Part shown: piece after piece, positions 57,090-64,000 of the stretch
How the letters are laid out: every line of letters begins with the position of its first letter
Numbering within the stretch: position 1 is the first letter of the stretch
Source: Lewinellaceae bacterium
Lineage (GTDB): Bacteria > Bacteroidota > Bacteroidia > Chitinophagales > Saprospiraceae
Reading direction: 5' to 3'
DNA: 64,000 nucleotides
Assembly (NCBI GenBank): GCA_020636435.1
Contig: JACJXX010000001.1
Location: 1,116,001 to 1,180,000, forward strand
Notes under the pieces: model-generated
Seen by the model: only the letters and a program-made list of their open reading frames with translations
Database searches by the model: none
What the model was told of the DNA's origin: nothing
Made by a program: the position numbers and the translations under genes

Positions 57090-57164
57090 TAATCATTACT
57101 TTTATAATCGTTATGTTTATAATCATTACAAACATAATCATTACTTTTATAATCGTTATGTTTG
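57090..57164. repeat. Five tandem 15-bp repeats upstream of the S46 peptidase gene
   Basis: Units: TAATCATTACTTTTA, TAATCGTTATGTTTA, TAATCATTACAAACA, TAATCATTACTTTTA, TAATCGTTATGTTTG. Units 1 and 4 are identical and units 2 and 5 nearly so. TATGTTTG (a -7 match) occurs once on each strand (57157-57164 plus; 57136-57129 minus). Located between the peptidase start and the terC stop. Could be operator sites or promoter-bearing repeats. Confidence 0.85.
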
Positions 57165-57213
57165 TAACGAACACCACCGTTCCTGACTGAACATTTGCCC
57201 TTTTACGCGGCCT

Positions 57214-58065
57214 CTACTTCTTCTCCAAAATCCCTTCCTTCACTGCATCCTCGGCATAGCCATGCAGCTGCACCGGTTTTTTTCGGCGGTTGGCGCGCAG
57301 GCGCATGTTGAGGAATTCGACAAACAGGGAGAAGGCGATGGCGAAATACAGATAGCCTTTGGGCACGGTGCCCACCTCAGAACCGGCGATCGACAGGTGC
57401 GCCAGGTGGGCCCCCTCCGCGATGAGCATGAAGCCGATGAGGATGAGAAAGGCCAGGCCCAGCATTTGTATGGTCGGGTGGGTGTTGACGAAATGGGCCA
57501 CCGGGGTGGCAAAAAGCATCATGATGACCACCGACGCGACCACGGCAATGATCATGATCACGAGCGCGCCTTCCACGCCGTTGGTCATGCCCACCGCCGT
57601 CAGGATGGAGTCGAAAGAAAACACGATGTTGATGATGGTGATCTGCACGACCACATTGGTTAACGTAGACATGCCCTTGTCTCTGCTCCCTTCTTCCAAA
57701 TGGTCTTCCTCTTCCAGTTTGTGGCGGATTTCCGTGGTGCTTTTGTACAACAGAAAAAGCCCTCCGGCAATCAGGATAAGGCTTTGCCCGGAAAAGCCGC
57801 CGTGGATGAACTCGCCGTGGAACTCCAGCCAGGGTTCTTCCATAGCCACCAGTACGGAAACGCCGAAAAGCAGGAGGATGCGCAGGACCATGGCCAGAAC
57901 GAGGCCGATGTTGGTCGCCTTCGGCCGGTCCTTCTCCGCCAGCTTGTTGGAGGCGATAGAAATGAAAATGATGTTGTCAATGCCGAGGACGATCTCCAGG
58001 AAAGTGAGCGTCAGCAGGCTCATCCAGACGCCGGCATTGGCAAAATTGGGTATGACGAATTCCAT
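57214..58065 (-). CDS. TerC-family integral membrane protein
   Basis: 283 residues, seven predicted helices. TerC landmarks: LTLTFLEIVLGIDNIIFISI, then FSFDSILTAVGMTN, each with an acidic pair inside a helix, and LGLAFLILIGFMLIAEG. The family is linked to metal ion homeostasis (manganese export) in several bacteria; tellurite resistance gave the name. No tellurite genes are nearby, so a general metal-exporter role is more likely. Monocistronic as far as visible; start at ATG 58063-58065. Confidence 0.93.
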   Translation of the reverse strand: MEFVIPNFANAGVWMSLLTLTFLEIVLGIDNIIFISIASNKLAEKDRPKATNIGLVLAMVLRILLLFGVSVLVAMEEPWLEFHGEFIHGGFSGQSLILIAGGLFLLYKSTTEIRHKLEEEDHLEEGSRDKGMSTLTNVVVQITIINIVFSFDSILTAVGMTNGVEGALVIMIIAVVASVVIMMLFATPVAHFVNTHPTIQMLGLAFLILIGFMLIAEGAHLAHLSIAGSEVGTVPKGYLYFAIAFSLFVEFLNMRLRANRRKKPVQLHGYAEDAVKEGILEKK

Positions 58066-58192
58066 AGTTTATTCATTGTGGTTAATGGGATGGCGAAGTG
58101 GAATAAAAATCGCACGATCCCAAACGCCTGCAATTTTACAAAAAAAAGCAGGTTTGGCGTAGGGCGGGCCTGAAATTCCATATCCTTATCGT

Positions 58193-58200
58193 TACCTTTG
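58193..58200 (+). promoter_or_regulatory. Probable -7 element for the DUF6495 gene
   Basis: TACCTTTG, 33 bp before ATG 58234. No clear TTG at -33. Confidence 0.5.
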
Positions 58201-58233
58201 CCCTCCTTTTTTTTGAAATTTCAACCGATTGTC

Positions 58234-58716
58234 ATGAAATACCGCCGCCTGCGGCCAGAAGAACTGGAAGGCCTTGAAAAGGAATTCGTCGCATTCCTCG
58301 CCTCCAATCAGGTCACTGCATTGGATTGGGAGAAACTGAAAACCGAAGAGCAGGAAAAAGCCGAAAAGCTAATCGGGATTTTTTCCGACATCGTCTTCGA
58401 AAAAGTGCTCGGCAACGTGCAATACCTGGAATACAAAACGCCTAAGGACGTCAAGACTTTCCACTTCGAAGAAAACCGCATCGTCATGAACGGCTTGCTG
58501 GTGGAAGGAAAGACCAGCTTCGATTTCACTCAGGAGCAAAGCCCCCAGCAAATGCTGCAGCAGATAAAGCTCGCCGGCGCAAGGCTCAAGTTGTATACCG
58601 CCGAGAAAGCCTACAGCCGCGGCCGGGATATGGAGATTTTCGAAATGATGGAAAACGGGGCCCTGATCTCCAAGGACGGCTCGCTGTTTAAGACGCTGGA
58701 GGGGCTGAAGGGGTAA
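58234..58716 (+). CDS. DUF6495 family protein
   Basis: 160 residues from ATG 58234 (MKYRRLRPEELEGLEKEFVA); an in-frame ATG at 58198 overlaps the -7 element and is unlikely. The sequence (FLASNQVTALDWEKLKTEEQ, EKAEKLIGIFSDIVFEKVLG, YLEYKTPKDVKTFHF) matches my recollection of DUF6495, a small conserved Bacteroidota protein of unknown function. No signal peptide or membrane helix. Cytoplasmic. Its mRNA end faces an octamer inverted repeat. Confidence 0.8.
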   Translation: MKYRRLRPEELEGLEKEFVAFLASNQVTALDWEKLKTEEQEKAEKLIGIFSDIVFEKVLGNVQYLEYKTPKDVKTFHFEENRIVMNGLLVEGKTSFDFTQEQSPQQMLQQIKLAGARLKLYTAEKAYSRGRDMEIFEMMENGALISKDGSLFKTLEGLKG

Positions 58717-58721
58717 TTATT

Positions 58722-58808
58722 AGGTGTAAACTTGTAAAAGAGGCCTGTGCGATGGGGCTGCCTGAGAGCTGTCCTTATGTTGACTTCATTTACGCTTTTA
58801 CACTTTTG
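58722..58808. repeat. Octamer inverted repeat (GTGTAAAC / TTTACACT)
   Basis: GGTGTAAACTTGTAAAAG (58723-58740) faces TTTACGCT, TTTACACT, TTTGA (58790-58808). Shares its words with 27.05 kb and 52.3 kb. Confidence 0.65.
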
Positions 58809-58871
58809 AGGCTACTCCGGAAAGTCTAGTTTGGAACTCCGGTGCCCAATAATGGGAAATTTTATTTGGAC

Positions 58872-58982
58872 TCCACCCCCTGACCCCCGCCAGCGGGGGA
58901 AAACACACCCCTGAATCGGAGGAAATGTCCCCCGCTGGCGGAGCCTGTCCCGAACGAGTTTCGGGAGGATTTAGGGGGTGGA
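58872..58982. repeat. Nested palindromic intergenic element
   Basis: Ends TCCACCCCCT (58872-58881) and AGGGGGTGGA (58973-58982) are perfect inverted repeats. Inside, two GC-rich foldbacks share a word: CCCCCGCCAGCGGGGG and CCCCCGCTGGCGG. CCCGAAcgagTTTCGGG adds a third hairpin. No coding capacity. Resembles dispersed palindromic elements of Bacteroidota intergenic regions. Confidence 0.75.
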
Positions 58983-59128
58983 CAAAATATTCTTCGCCAT
59001 CAATAGTTTCCAGAGCACCCTCACTTTTACACTCACGCACTTTTACACAACTCTTCCTTCCCCGGTAGATTTTCCCCCAACCCCGCTAGTCAAAAACCCT
59101 GCCATCGTCGAAAAGATGAGATAACTCA

Positions 59129-59160
59129 TTGACCTTTTGGGGGCAAAGCCCCTACTTTTG
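59129..59160 (+). promoter_or_regulatory. Promoter of the STN/TonB receptor gene, close to the start codon
   Basis: TTG (59129-59131), 21-bp spacer, TACTTTTG (59153-59160). The start codon is at 59165, only 4 bp after the element, so transcription would begin at or inside the ATG. Confidence 0.6.
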
Positions 59161-59164
59161 CGCC

Positions 59165-61828
59165 ATGAAATGGCGGGCCCTTATTCACCTGACACTGCTT
59201 CTGACGATATTCCACTCCTCTCTGCCGGCACAGGATATGGCGGGGCAGCGCATTTCCGTCCATTTCCGCAACCGGCCCATAAAGGAAGTGCTGGACGGCC
59301 TGGAAAAACGCTATGGCTTTCAATTTGTCTACAGCGAGCAGTTTGTTTCGCTTTCCCGGCGGGTGAGCCTCAACGCCCGCAACCGCCCCCTGGGCCAGGT
59401 GCTGGATGAATTGTTTCGCGGTTCCGGAATAGAATACCGGGTGATGGGCAGCCGGGTAGCCCTTCGGGCAGGAGTTCATCCGCCGCCGGAAGGGGCCAGC
59501 CCTGTTACCGGGCAGCAGCTCAGCCAGACCGTGAGGGGCACCGTGATCGACGAAGCTTCCGGCATGCCTCTGGCGGGCGCCAACATACAATTAGCCGATG
59601 CGGAACCTTTCCTGGGCGCTTCTACCGATATCAACGGAGCATTCGAACTGAACAAAGTGCCGGTCGGCCGCCGCAATTTCCTGGTGACCTACCTGGGCTA
59701 CGAGCCGGTCACCATAAGGGATGTGGTGGTCATTTCCGGCAAGGAGCTGGTGATGGAGATCGAGTTGCGGGAATCGACTACCATGCTGGATGAGATAGTC
59801 GTCACCACCGCCATCGACAAGATGCAACCGCTCAACAGCATGGTCACTGTCAGCGGGCGGCAATTCCGGGTGGAGGAAGCCAGCCGCTATGCCGGCAGCT
59901 TTCAGGACCCCGCCCGCATGAGCCGTTCCTTCGCTGGAGTCACCTATCTGAGCGACCTGGAGAACGACCTCATCATCCGGGGAAACTCTCCCACCAGCCT
60001 GCTGTGGCGCCTGGAGGGCGTCGAAATCCCCACGCCCAACCATTTTCACGCCATCGGCAACACCGGCGGGGCCATCAGCATGCTCAACAGCAACGTGCTG
60101 ACTACCTCCGATTTCCTGACCGGCGCTTTTCCCGCCGAATACGGCAATACGATCTCCGGGGTGTTCGACCTGAAATTCCGCAACGGCAACACCGAGCGCA
60201 ACGAGTACACCCTGAGCGCAGGAGTCCTGGGGCTGGAAGCCGGGGTGGAAGGCCCCATACAGAAGGATAAAGGCAGTTCTTACCTGTTGAATTACCGCTA
60301 TTCTACCCTGGCGCTGATTGAAAAACTGGGCATCAACCCGGTAGTAGAAGGTGGTGTCCCCCGTTATCAGGACTTCGCCTTCAAAACCCTGATCCCCACG
60401 AATAAGGCCGGCGTATTTTCCCTCTTCGGGCTGGGCGCCACCAACATGATCTCCCGAAGCCCCGAAATGCTGGCCAACGGCCAGTATGATTCCTACTTCT
60501 TCGACGAGGAGTCTGCCCAGTACGGCGTCCTCGGCCTGAAGCACAGCCTGCAGCTCTCCCCGAAAGCCTATTTGCAAACCACTCTGGCCACTGCCTGGGA
60601 TACCTACAAATACAAGTACGACTTCTTCAGCGATTCCACCGAAACCCCTTTTTCCGAACTCGAATACGCCTCGCGGGAACGCCACATAACCGGCACGTTC
60701 AGGCTGAGCGCCCAGTACAACAAAAAAAACAACGCCCGAACCACTACACAACTGGGCCTGGCGCTGAGCCGCCAATTGTACAGTTATAAATTCCGCTTTG
60801 GCAACGAACGCACCGGGCAGAAGAGCACCTTGCTCGACGACGCTGGTTCCACCACCACCCTGCAGGCCTACGGGCAGTGGAAACGGCGCCTGTCTGACAA
60901 AATCACCTTCAACCACGGCCTGCACCTGCTCTACTTCAGCCTCAACCGGGCCTTTACCCTCGAACCCCGCCTCGGGCTGGAATGGCAGCTCAACTCCCGC
61001 GAGTCGGTCAAGCTGGGGGCGGGAATGCACAGCTACATCGGGCACCTGAGCAGTTACCTGTACCACTCTATATATGATTTCGACGTGCAGCCGTTCCGCA
61101 ACCGGCACCTGCCCAAGTCCCTGCAGTTTGTACTGGGCTACGGCCTTCGCCTGTCTAATGACTGGCACATCCGGCCGGAAATCTACTACCAGCACATCTT
61201 CGACGCCGCCGTGAGCAGCGATCCCGAGCAGCCGTGGGTTTCCGTACTCAACGTACTCAACAACTACGACGTGTTCGACTCCGCAGACATGCCCATTTCA
61301 AACCAGGGCAGGGGCAGGAATTTCGGCTTCGAGTTCACTGCTGAAAAGCTGTTCTCCCGGGGCTATTACCTCCTGCTGTCGTCCTCGGTCTACGATTCCC
61401 GCTATTCCACCGCAGACGGCCGCTGGTTCAGCACCCGCTTCAACGGCAACTACATCTTCAACCTGCTGGGAGGCAGAGAATTTACCTTCCGGAAAAACAA
61501 TCAATTGGGCGTCAACGCCAAATTCATCTACGCCGGCGGCAACCGCTATTCCCGGATCAACGAGGAGGCTTCCAAAGCCCGCGGGTTAGAAGTGCTCAAC
61601 CCGAATTACATCAACAGCGAAAAAGCGCCGGATTATACCAGGGTGGACCTGTTGCTGAGCTATACGGCCAACAATCCCAGGGTTACCCATAAATTTACGC
61701 TGGACATCCAGAACCTGTTCCAGCGCCGCAACGTCCTGGAATACTACTTCAGCCCTGCCGAGAACCGGGTGATGACAGCTTACCAGGTGAAATTCCTCTT
61801 CGACCTCCGGTATCGGTTGGTTTTTTAA
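59165..61828 (+). CDS. TonB-dependent receptor with STN domain
   Basis: 887 residues from ATG 59165 (MKWRALIHLTLLLTIFHSSL, signal peptide). Secretin/TonB N-terminal (STN) domain (about 28-100, RNRPIKEVLDGLEKRYGFQF), carboxypeptidase-like domain (about 130-210, TVIDEASGMPLAGANIQLAD), plug (about 215-330) and barrel ending YQVKFLFDLRYRLVF. An STN domain usually signals transcriptional feedback through FecR/anti-sigma partners, or belongs to the receptor type common in Bacteroidota; no FecR or sigma gene is adjacent. Substrate unknown. The promoter suggests a leaderless mRNA. Confidence 0.92.
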   Translation: MKWRALIHLTLLLTIFHSSLPAQDMAGQRISVHFRNRPIKEVLDGLEKRYGFQFVYSEQFVSLSRRVSLNARNRPLGQVLDELFRGSGIEYRVMGSRVALRAGVHPPPEGASPVTGQQLSQTVRGTVIDEASGMPLAGANIQLADAEPFLGASTDINGAFELNKVPVGRRNFLVTYLGYEPVTIRDVVVISGKELVMEIELRESTTMLDEIVVTTAIDKMQPLNSMVTVSGRQFRVEEASRYAGSFQDPARMSRSFAGVTYLSDLENDLIIRGNSPTSLLWRLEGVEIPTPNHFHAIGNTGGAISMLNSNVLTTSDFLTGAFPAEYGNTISGVFDLKFRNGNTERNEYTLSAGVLGLEAGVEGPIQKDKGSSYLLNYRYSTLALIEKLGINPVVEGGVPRYQDFAFKTLIPTNKAGVFSLFGLGATNMISRSPEMLANGQYDSYFFDEESAQYGVLGLKHSLQLSPKAYLQTTLATAWDTYKYKYDFFSDSTETPFSELEYASRERHITGTFRLSAQYNKKNNARTTTQLGLALSRQLYSYKFRFGNERTGQKSTLLDDAGSTTTLQAYGQWKRRLSDKITFNHGLHLLYFSLNRAFTLEPRLGLEWQLNSRESVKLGAGMHSYIGHLSSYLYHSIYDFDVQPFRNRHLPKSLQFVLGYGLRLSNDWHIRPEIYYQHIFDAAVSSDPEQPWVSVLNVLNNYDVFDSADMPISNQGRGRNFGFEFTAEKLFSRGYYLLLSSSVYDSRYSTADGRWFSTRFNGNYIFNLLGGREFTFRKNNQLGVNAKFIYAGGNRYSRINEEASKARGLEVLNPNYINSEKAPDYTRVDLLLSYTANNPRVTHKFTLDIQNLFQRRNVLEYYFSPAENRVMTAYQVKFLFDLRYRLVF

Positions 61829-61888
61829 CGTGAGGTTTGAGGATAAGAATTAGGATTATAGCCTATTATCTGAATTTTTGATCGAAGA

Positions 61889-61978
61889 AATGTACGATGT
61901 ACGGGCTGGACAGGGACTCTGAGATGGACGATGGACGATCGGGCAGGCGCCCCGTACATCCTACACCGCGTACACCCT
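61889..61978. repeat. Octamer-like inverted repeat (GATGTACG / CGTACATC)
   Basis: Left words GATGTACG and GATGGACG; right words CGTACATC, CTACACCG, CGTACACC in 8-bp register. Core inverted pair of 9 bp at 61897-61905 and 61951-61959. Confidence 0.7.
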
Positions 61979-62152
61979 GCTCCGCCGCGGCCGAGCGGGC
62001 AGGCGTACACAACCCTGGATAAATTCGTAGCTAATAACATTCTTCAATGCCAAACCTTACGGTTTTTTAGTTTGTCCAGGCTCCTTTGTGGACTGACCGA
62101 CAAAACCGGACAACCTCCGGCTTTTTGCGCTACCCCTCTCCGGAAAGCTTGT

Positions 62153-62160
62153 TATATTTG
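62153..62160 (+). promoter_or_regulatory. Probable -7 element of the choice-of-anchor B gene
   Basis: TATATTTG, 21 bp before ATG 62182; nearest TTG at 62125-62127 (25-bp spacer). Confidence 0.45.
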
Positions 62161-62181
62161 GGGTTCACGAAAAAACAATTC

Positions 62182-63768
62182 ATGAATACCCGGAAAGTAC
62201 AGCTCACTCTATTTTGTATGGCCTTCGCGCTTTCTTTGCCTGCTCAGGGCACGCTGAACGTAAGCCTCTTCGCTCAGTACAACCGGGGCGACGGGCGCGC
62301 CTCCGGCTCCTGGGCCTACGTGGCGCCCGACGGTTCGGAATACGCCGTGCTGGGCGCGCAAACCGGCACCTCTATCATTCGGATCGACGATCCGGATAGC
62401 GTCCAGGAAGTGGGTTTTGTGCCGGGTTACAGTTCCAACTGGCGGGAGGTGACGGTCGTGGGCGATCACGCTTATGTCGTTACCGAAGGCTCTGGTTCCC
62501 CCCACTACGGCATGCAGGTCATCGACCTCTCCCAACTGCCGCACGCCACCACCCTGGTGACGGCGTATTCCGAAACCTTCGGGCGGGGGCACATCATCCA
62601 GAAGGACATCTTCAGCGAGGCGCCTTACGTCTATGTCTGCGGCACCCAAACCACTCAGGGCGTGCACATCATCGACGTTTCCGACCCGGCCAACCCCGTC
62701 CAGGCGGGCCTATACCAACCCGGTTACTACATCCACGACTGCCACGTGCGGGACACCCTGCTCTTCGCCGCCGCTTTCTACAACGGCACCATCGATATCG
62801 TCAGCATTGCCGACAAGAGCGCTCCCCGGCTCATCGCTTCTATCGAAGACCCCGGGGGAAATACTCATAGTTTTTCTACCACCGAACAACTGGACTACCT
62901 CTTCGTAGCCGACGAGCTCGACGGCCTGCCCGGCCGCATTTTCAACATCGAAGACCTGGACAACCCCCGGGAAGTGGCCACCTGGACCGCCAACTCCGCC
63001 AGCCTGGTGCACAACCCTTACATCCGGGGCGATTTTGCGTTTATCTCCCACAACACCGAAGGCCTGCGCGTGCTGGACATCGCCGACCCGGAAGTGCCAG
63101 TGGAGGTTGGTTATTACGACACCTACAGCGGCGCGAGCGGCGGCTTCCACGGCCTGTGGTCCGCTTTCCCCTATTTCCCCTCCGGCAAGATCATCGGCGG
63201 CAACCGGGAGGACGGGCTTTACGTCTGGACGTTCAACAATACCCGCGCCGGCAGGATTTACGGCCAGGTGGTGGACTCGCTGAGCGGGGAACCTATTTTC
63301 AATGCCGCCGTACAGGTGGGAGAAACTCAGGATTTCTTTACTTCCGATATGCAGGGGGAATTTAAACGAGGCTACCTGCCCGGAACTTATACCTTGCAGG
63401 TGTATGCCGCCGGTTATCCCACCAAGACGGCCACCGTCACTTTAGCCGAAGGCAGCCAGGAGCAGGTGTTGATCGTACTAGCGCAGGAGGTGAACAATAC
63501 GGGAGGGCTTACGCTGGCAAGCAGCCGTTTGGAAGTGGCGCCCAATCCCGTCCGGGAGCAGGCCGTCGTGTGGTTGGAGAATATGCCGGAGGTCAATGTG
63601 GCGGTATTGCTGAATGCCGCAGGGCAGGAAGTGGAACGCTATTCCGTGCGCGGGTTGCCCTCTTTTATTATAGGACGGCAGGGTAAGGCGGCAGGAGTTT
63701 ACTGGCTGGTGGTGTATGGAAAGCAGGGAAAAGCAATCGGAAAAGAAAAAGTAATGATGGGATGGTAG
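62182..63768 (+). CDS. Choice-of-anchor B protein (LVIVD repeats) with T9SS type A sorting domain
   Basis: 528 residues from ATG 62182 (signal peptide NTRKVQLTLFCMAFALSLPA); the longer in-frame reading from 62086 lacks a signal peptide. LVIVD-type beta-propeller repeats (about 25-370, VYVCGTQTTQGVHIIDVSDP, FISHNTEGLRVLDIADPEVP), then a carboxypeptidase-regulatory-like domain (about 375-455, GRIYGQVVDSLSGEPIFNAA) and a type A sorting domain (EVAPNPVREQAVVWLENMPE). This is the choice-of-anchor B architecture. Secreted by T9SS; function unknown. Confidence 0.9.
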   Translation: MNTRKVQLTLFCMAFALSLPAQGTLNVSLFAQYNRGDGRASGSWAYVAPDGSEYAVLGAQTGTSIIRIDDPDSVQEVGFVPGYSSNWREVTVVGDHAYVVTEGSGSPHYGMQVIDLSQLPHATTLVTAYSETFGRGHIIQKDIFSEAPYVYVCGTQTTQGVHIIDVSDPANPVQAGLYQPGYYIHDCHVRDTLLFAAAFYNGTIDIVSIADKSAPRLIASIEDPGGNTHSFSTTEQLDYLFVADELDGLPGRIFNIEDLDNPREVATWTANSASLVHNPYIRGDFAFISHNTEGLRVLDIADPEVPVEVGYYDTYSGASGGFHGLWSAFPYFPSGKIIGGNREDGLYVWTFNNTRAGRIYGQVVDSLSGEPIFNAAVQVGETQDFFTSDMQGEFKRGYLPGTYTLQVYAAGYPTKTATVTLAEGSQEQVLIVLAQEVNNTGGLTLASSRLEVAPNPVREQAVVWLENMPEVNVAVLLNAAGQEVERYSVRGLPSFIIGRQGKAAGVYWLVVYGKQGKAIGKEKVMMGW

Positions 63769-63829
63769 CATGAACATTCATTTTGCCTGAATGAGAAATA
63801 ATGGCTAAATTGAATCAAAAACTACAGCA

Positions 63830-64000
63830 ATGGGCACCGCCATGCGCAACCGGAACATCGAAGTAGAAGACCTGCCCCGTTACACCATCTCCGACTGGGA
63901 ACAATGGGAAGGCAAATGGGAGCTGATCGATGGCATCCCGTTTGCCCTGTCTCCGATGCCCGGCAAGAAACACCAAAGGATCAATGGCCGGCTCTATATG
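63830..64000 (+). CDS. Uma2-family endonuclease, partial at the window edge
   Basis: 57 codons visible, open to the right edge. MRNRNIEVEDLPRYTISDWE then WELIDGIPFALSPMPGKKHQ and RINGRLYM match the start of Uma2 (DUF820), a PD-(D/E)XK-like family abundant in cyanobacteria and some Bacteroidota. Start at ATG 63830 or 63842 (both in frame). The catalytic residues lie further right and cannot be checked. The 61 bp before it show no clear promoter. Confidence 0.8.
   Translation, partial: MGTAMRNRNIEVEDLPRYTISDWEQWEGKWELIDGIPFALSPMPGKKHQRINGRLYM

Larger units (their letters stand above)
61829..62181. other. Intergenic region with inverted octamer-like repeats
   Basis: 353 bp without a supported gene. 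ATGTACGGG (61897-61905) pairs with CCCGTACAT (61951-61959) and octamer-like words surround them. A -7 element TATATTTG lies at 62153-62160, 21 bp before the next start; its TTG partner is 25 bp away, longer than usual. Confidence 0.5.

Noticed and set aside
59591..61195. 534-codon minus-strand frame
   Set aside because: Complete antisense overlap with a TonB receptor that has full domain architecture; composition typical of a shadow frame.

Overview
The window looks like chromosomal DNA of a Bacteroidota bacterium, most likely of the Saprospiria (Lewinella/Haliscomenobacter-like). Reasons: many secreted proteins with type IX secretion (T9SS) C-terminal sorting domains of type A and type B, SprB-type repeats, TonB-dependent receptors with carboxypeptidase-like N-terminal domains, a LytS/LytTR two-component pair with a propeller sensor, an S46 peptidase, and promoters of the Bacteroidota type (TTG, about 19-21 bp, TAnnTTTG). 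No rRNA, tRNA or CRISPR array was seen.

Layout. 1-6.1 kb: two neighbouring related secreted proteins on the minus strand, the first running off the left edge. 6.3-11.7 kb: a sensor kinase/LytTR regulator pair whose kinase is split by a 1,653-bp IS1182-type insertion; target duplication and inverted repeats are visible and removing the element restores the kinase frame exactly. 11.8-14.3 kb: NadR-like kinase, DUF3667 protein, unknown protein. 14.3-20.8 kb: a 32-bp tandem array, the GTPase genes era and der, and a TonB receptor. 20.9-30.1 kb: unknown proteins, rpsP, T9SS cargo, a 215-bp MITE-like element, an Lrp regulator, a lipoprotein and a YjjX-type NTPase. 30.5-37.4 kb: DoxX, ApbE, a DnaQ-like exonuclease and a cluster of two MbnP-like lipoproteins plus two MauG/MbnH-like dihaem proteins. 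37.4-38.8 kb: a gene-free block with several terminators, a strong promoter and a duplicated terminator-hairpin element. 38.8-48.4 kb: T9SS cargo, including a 13-repeat SprB-type protein. 48.8-54.9 kb: a cysteine-biosynthesis operon (sulfite reductase, two sirohaem-synthesis enzymes, APS reductase, ferredoxin reductase). 54.9-64 kb: S46 peptidase, TerC, DUF6495, TonB receptor, choice-of-anchor B protein and a partial Uma2 gene.

Most interesting system: the sulfite reductase operon is preceded by two successive modules, each a very short ORF with a run of cysteine codons (Cys-Arg-Cys-Cys-Cys-Cys; Cys-Cys-Cys-Pro-Cys-Cys) followed by an intrinsic terminator. This looks like a tandem cysteine-codon attenuator controlling reductive sulfur assimilation. 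In the first module a competing antiterminator pairing can be drawn.

A second theme is repeat architecture. Many intergenic regions hold degenerate tandem repeats of 7, 8 or 9 bp, each site with its own word, often as a forward block followed by its reverse complement. Some touch start codons (era), stop codons or protein N-termini. They resemble in style the short tandem repeats of heterocystous cyanobacteria, but here the word differs from site to site.
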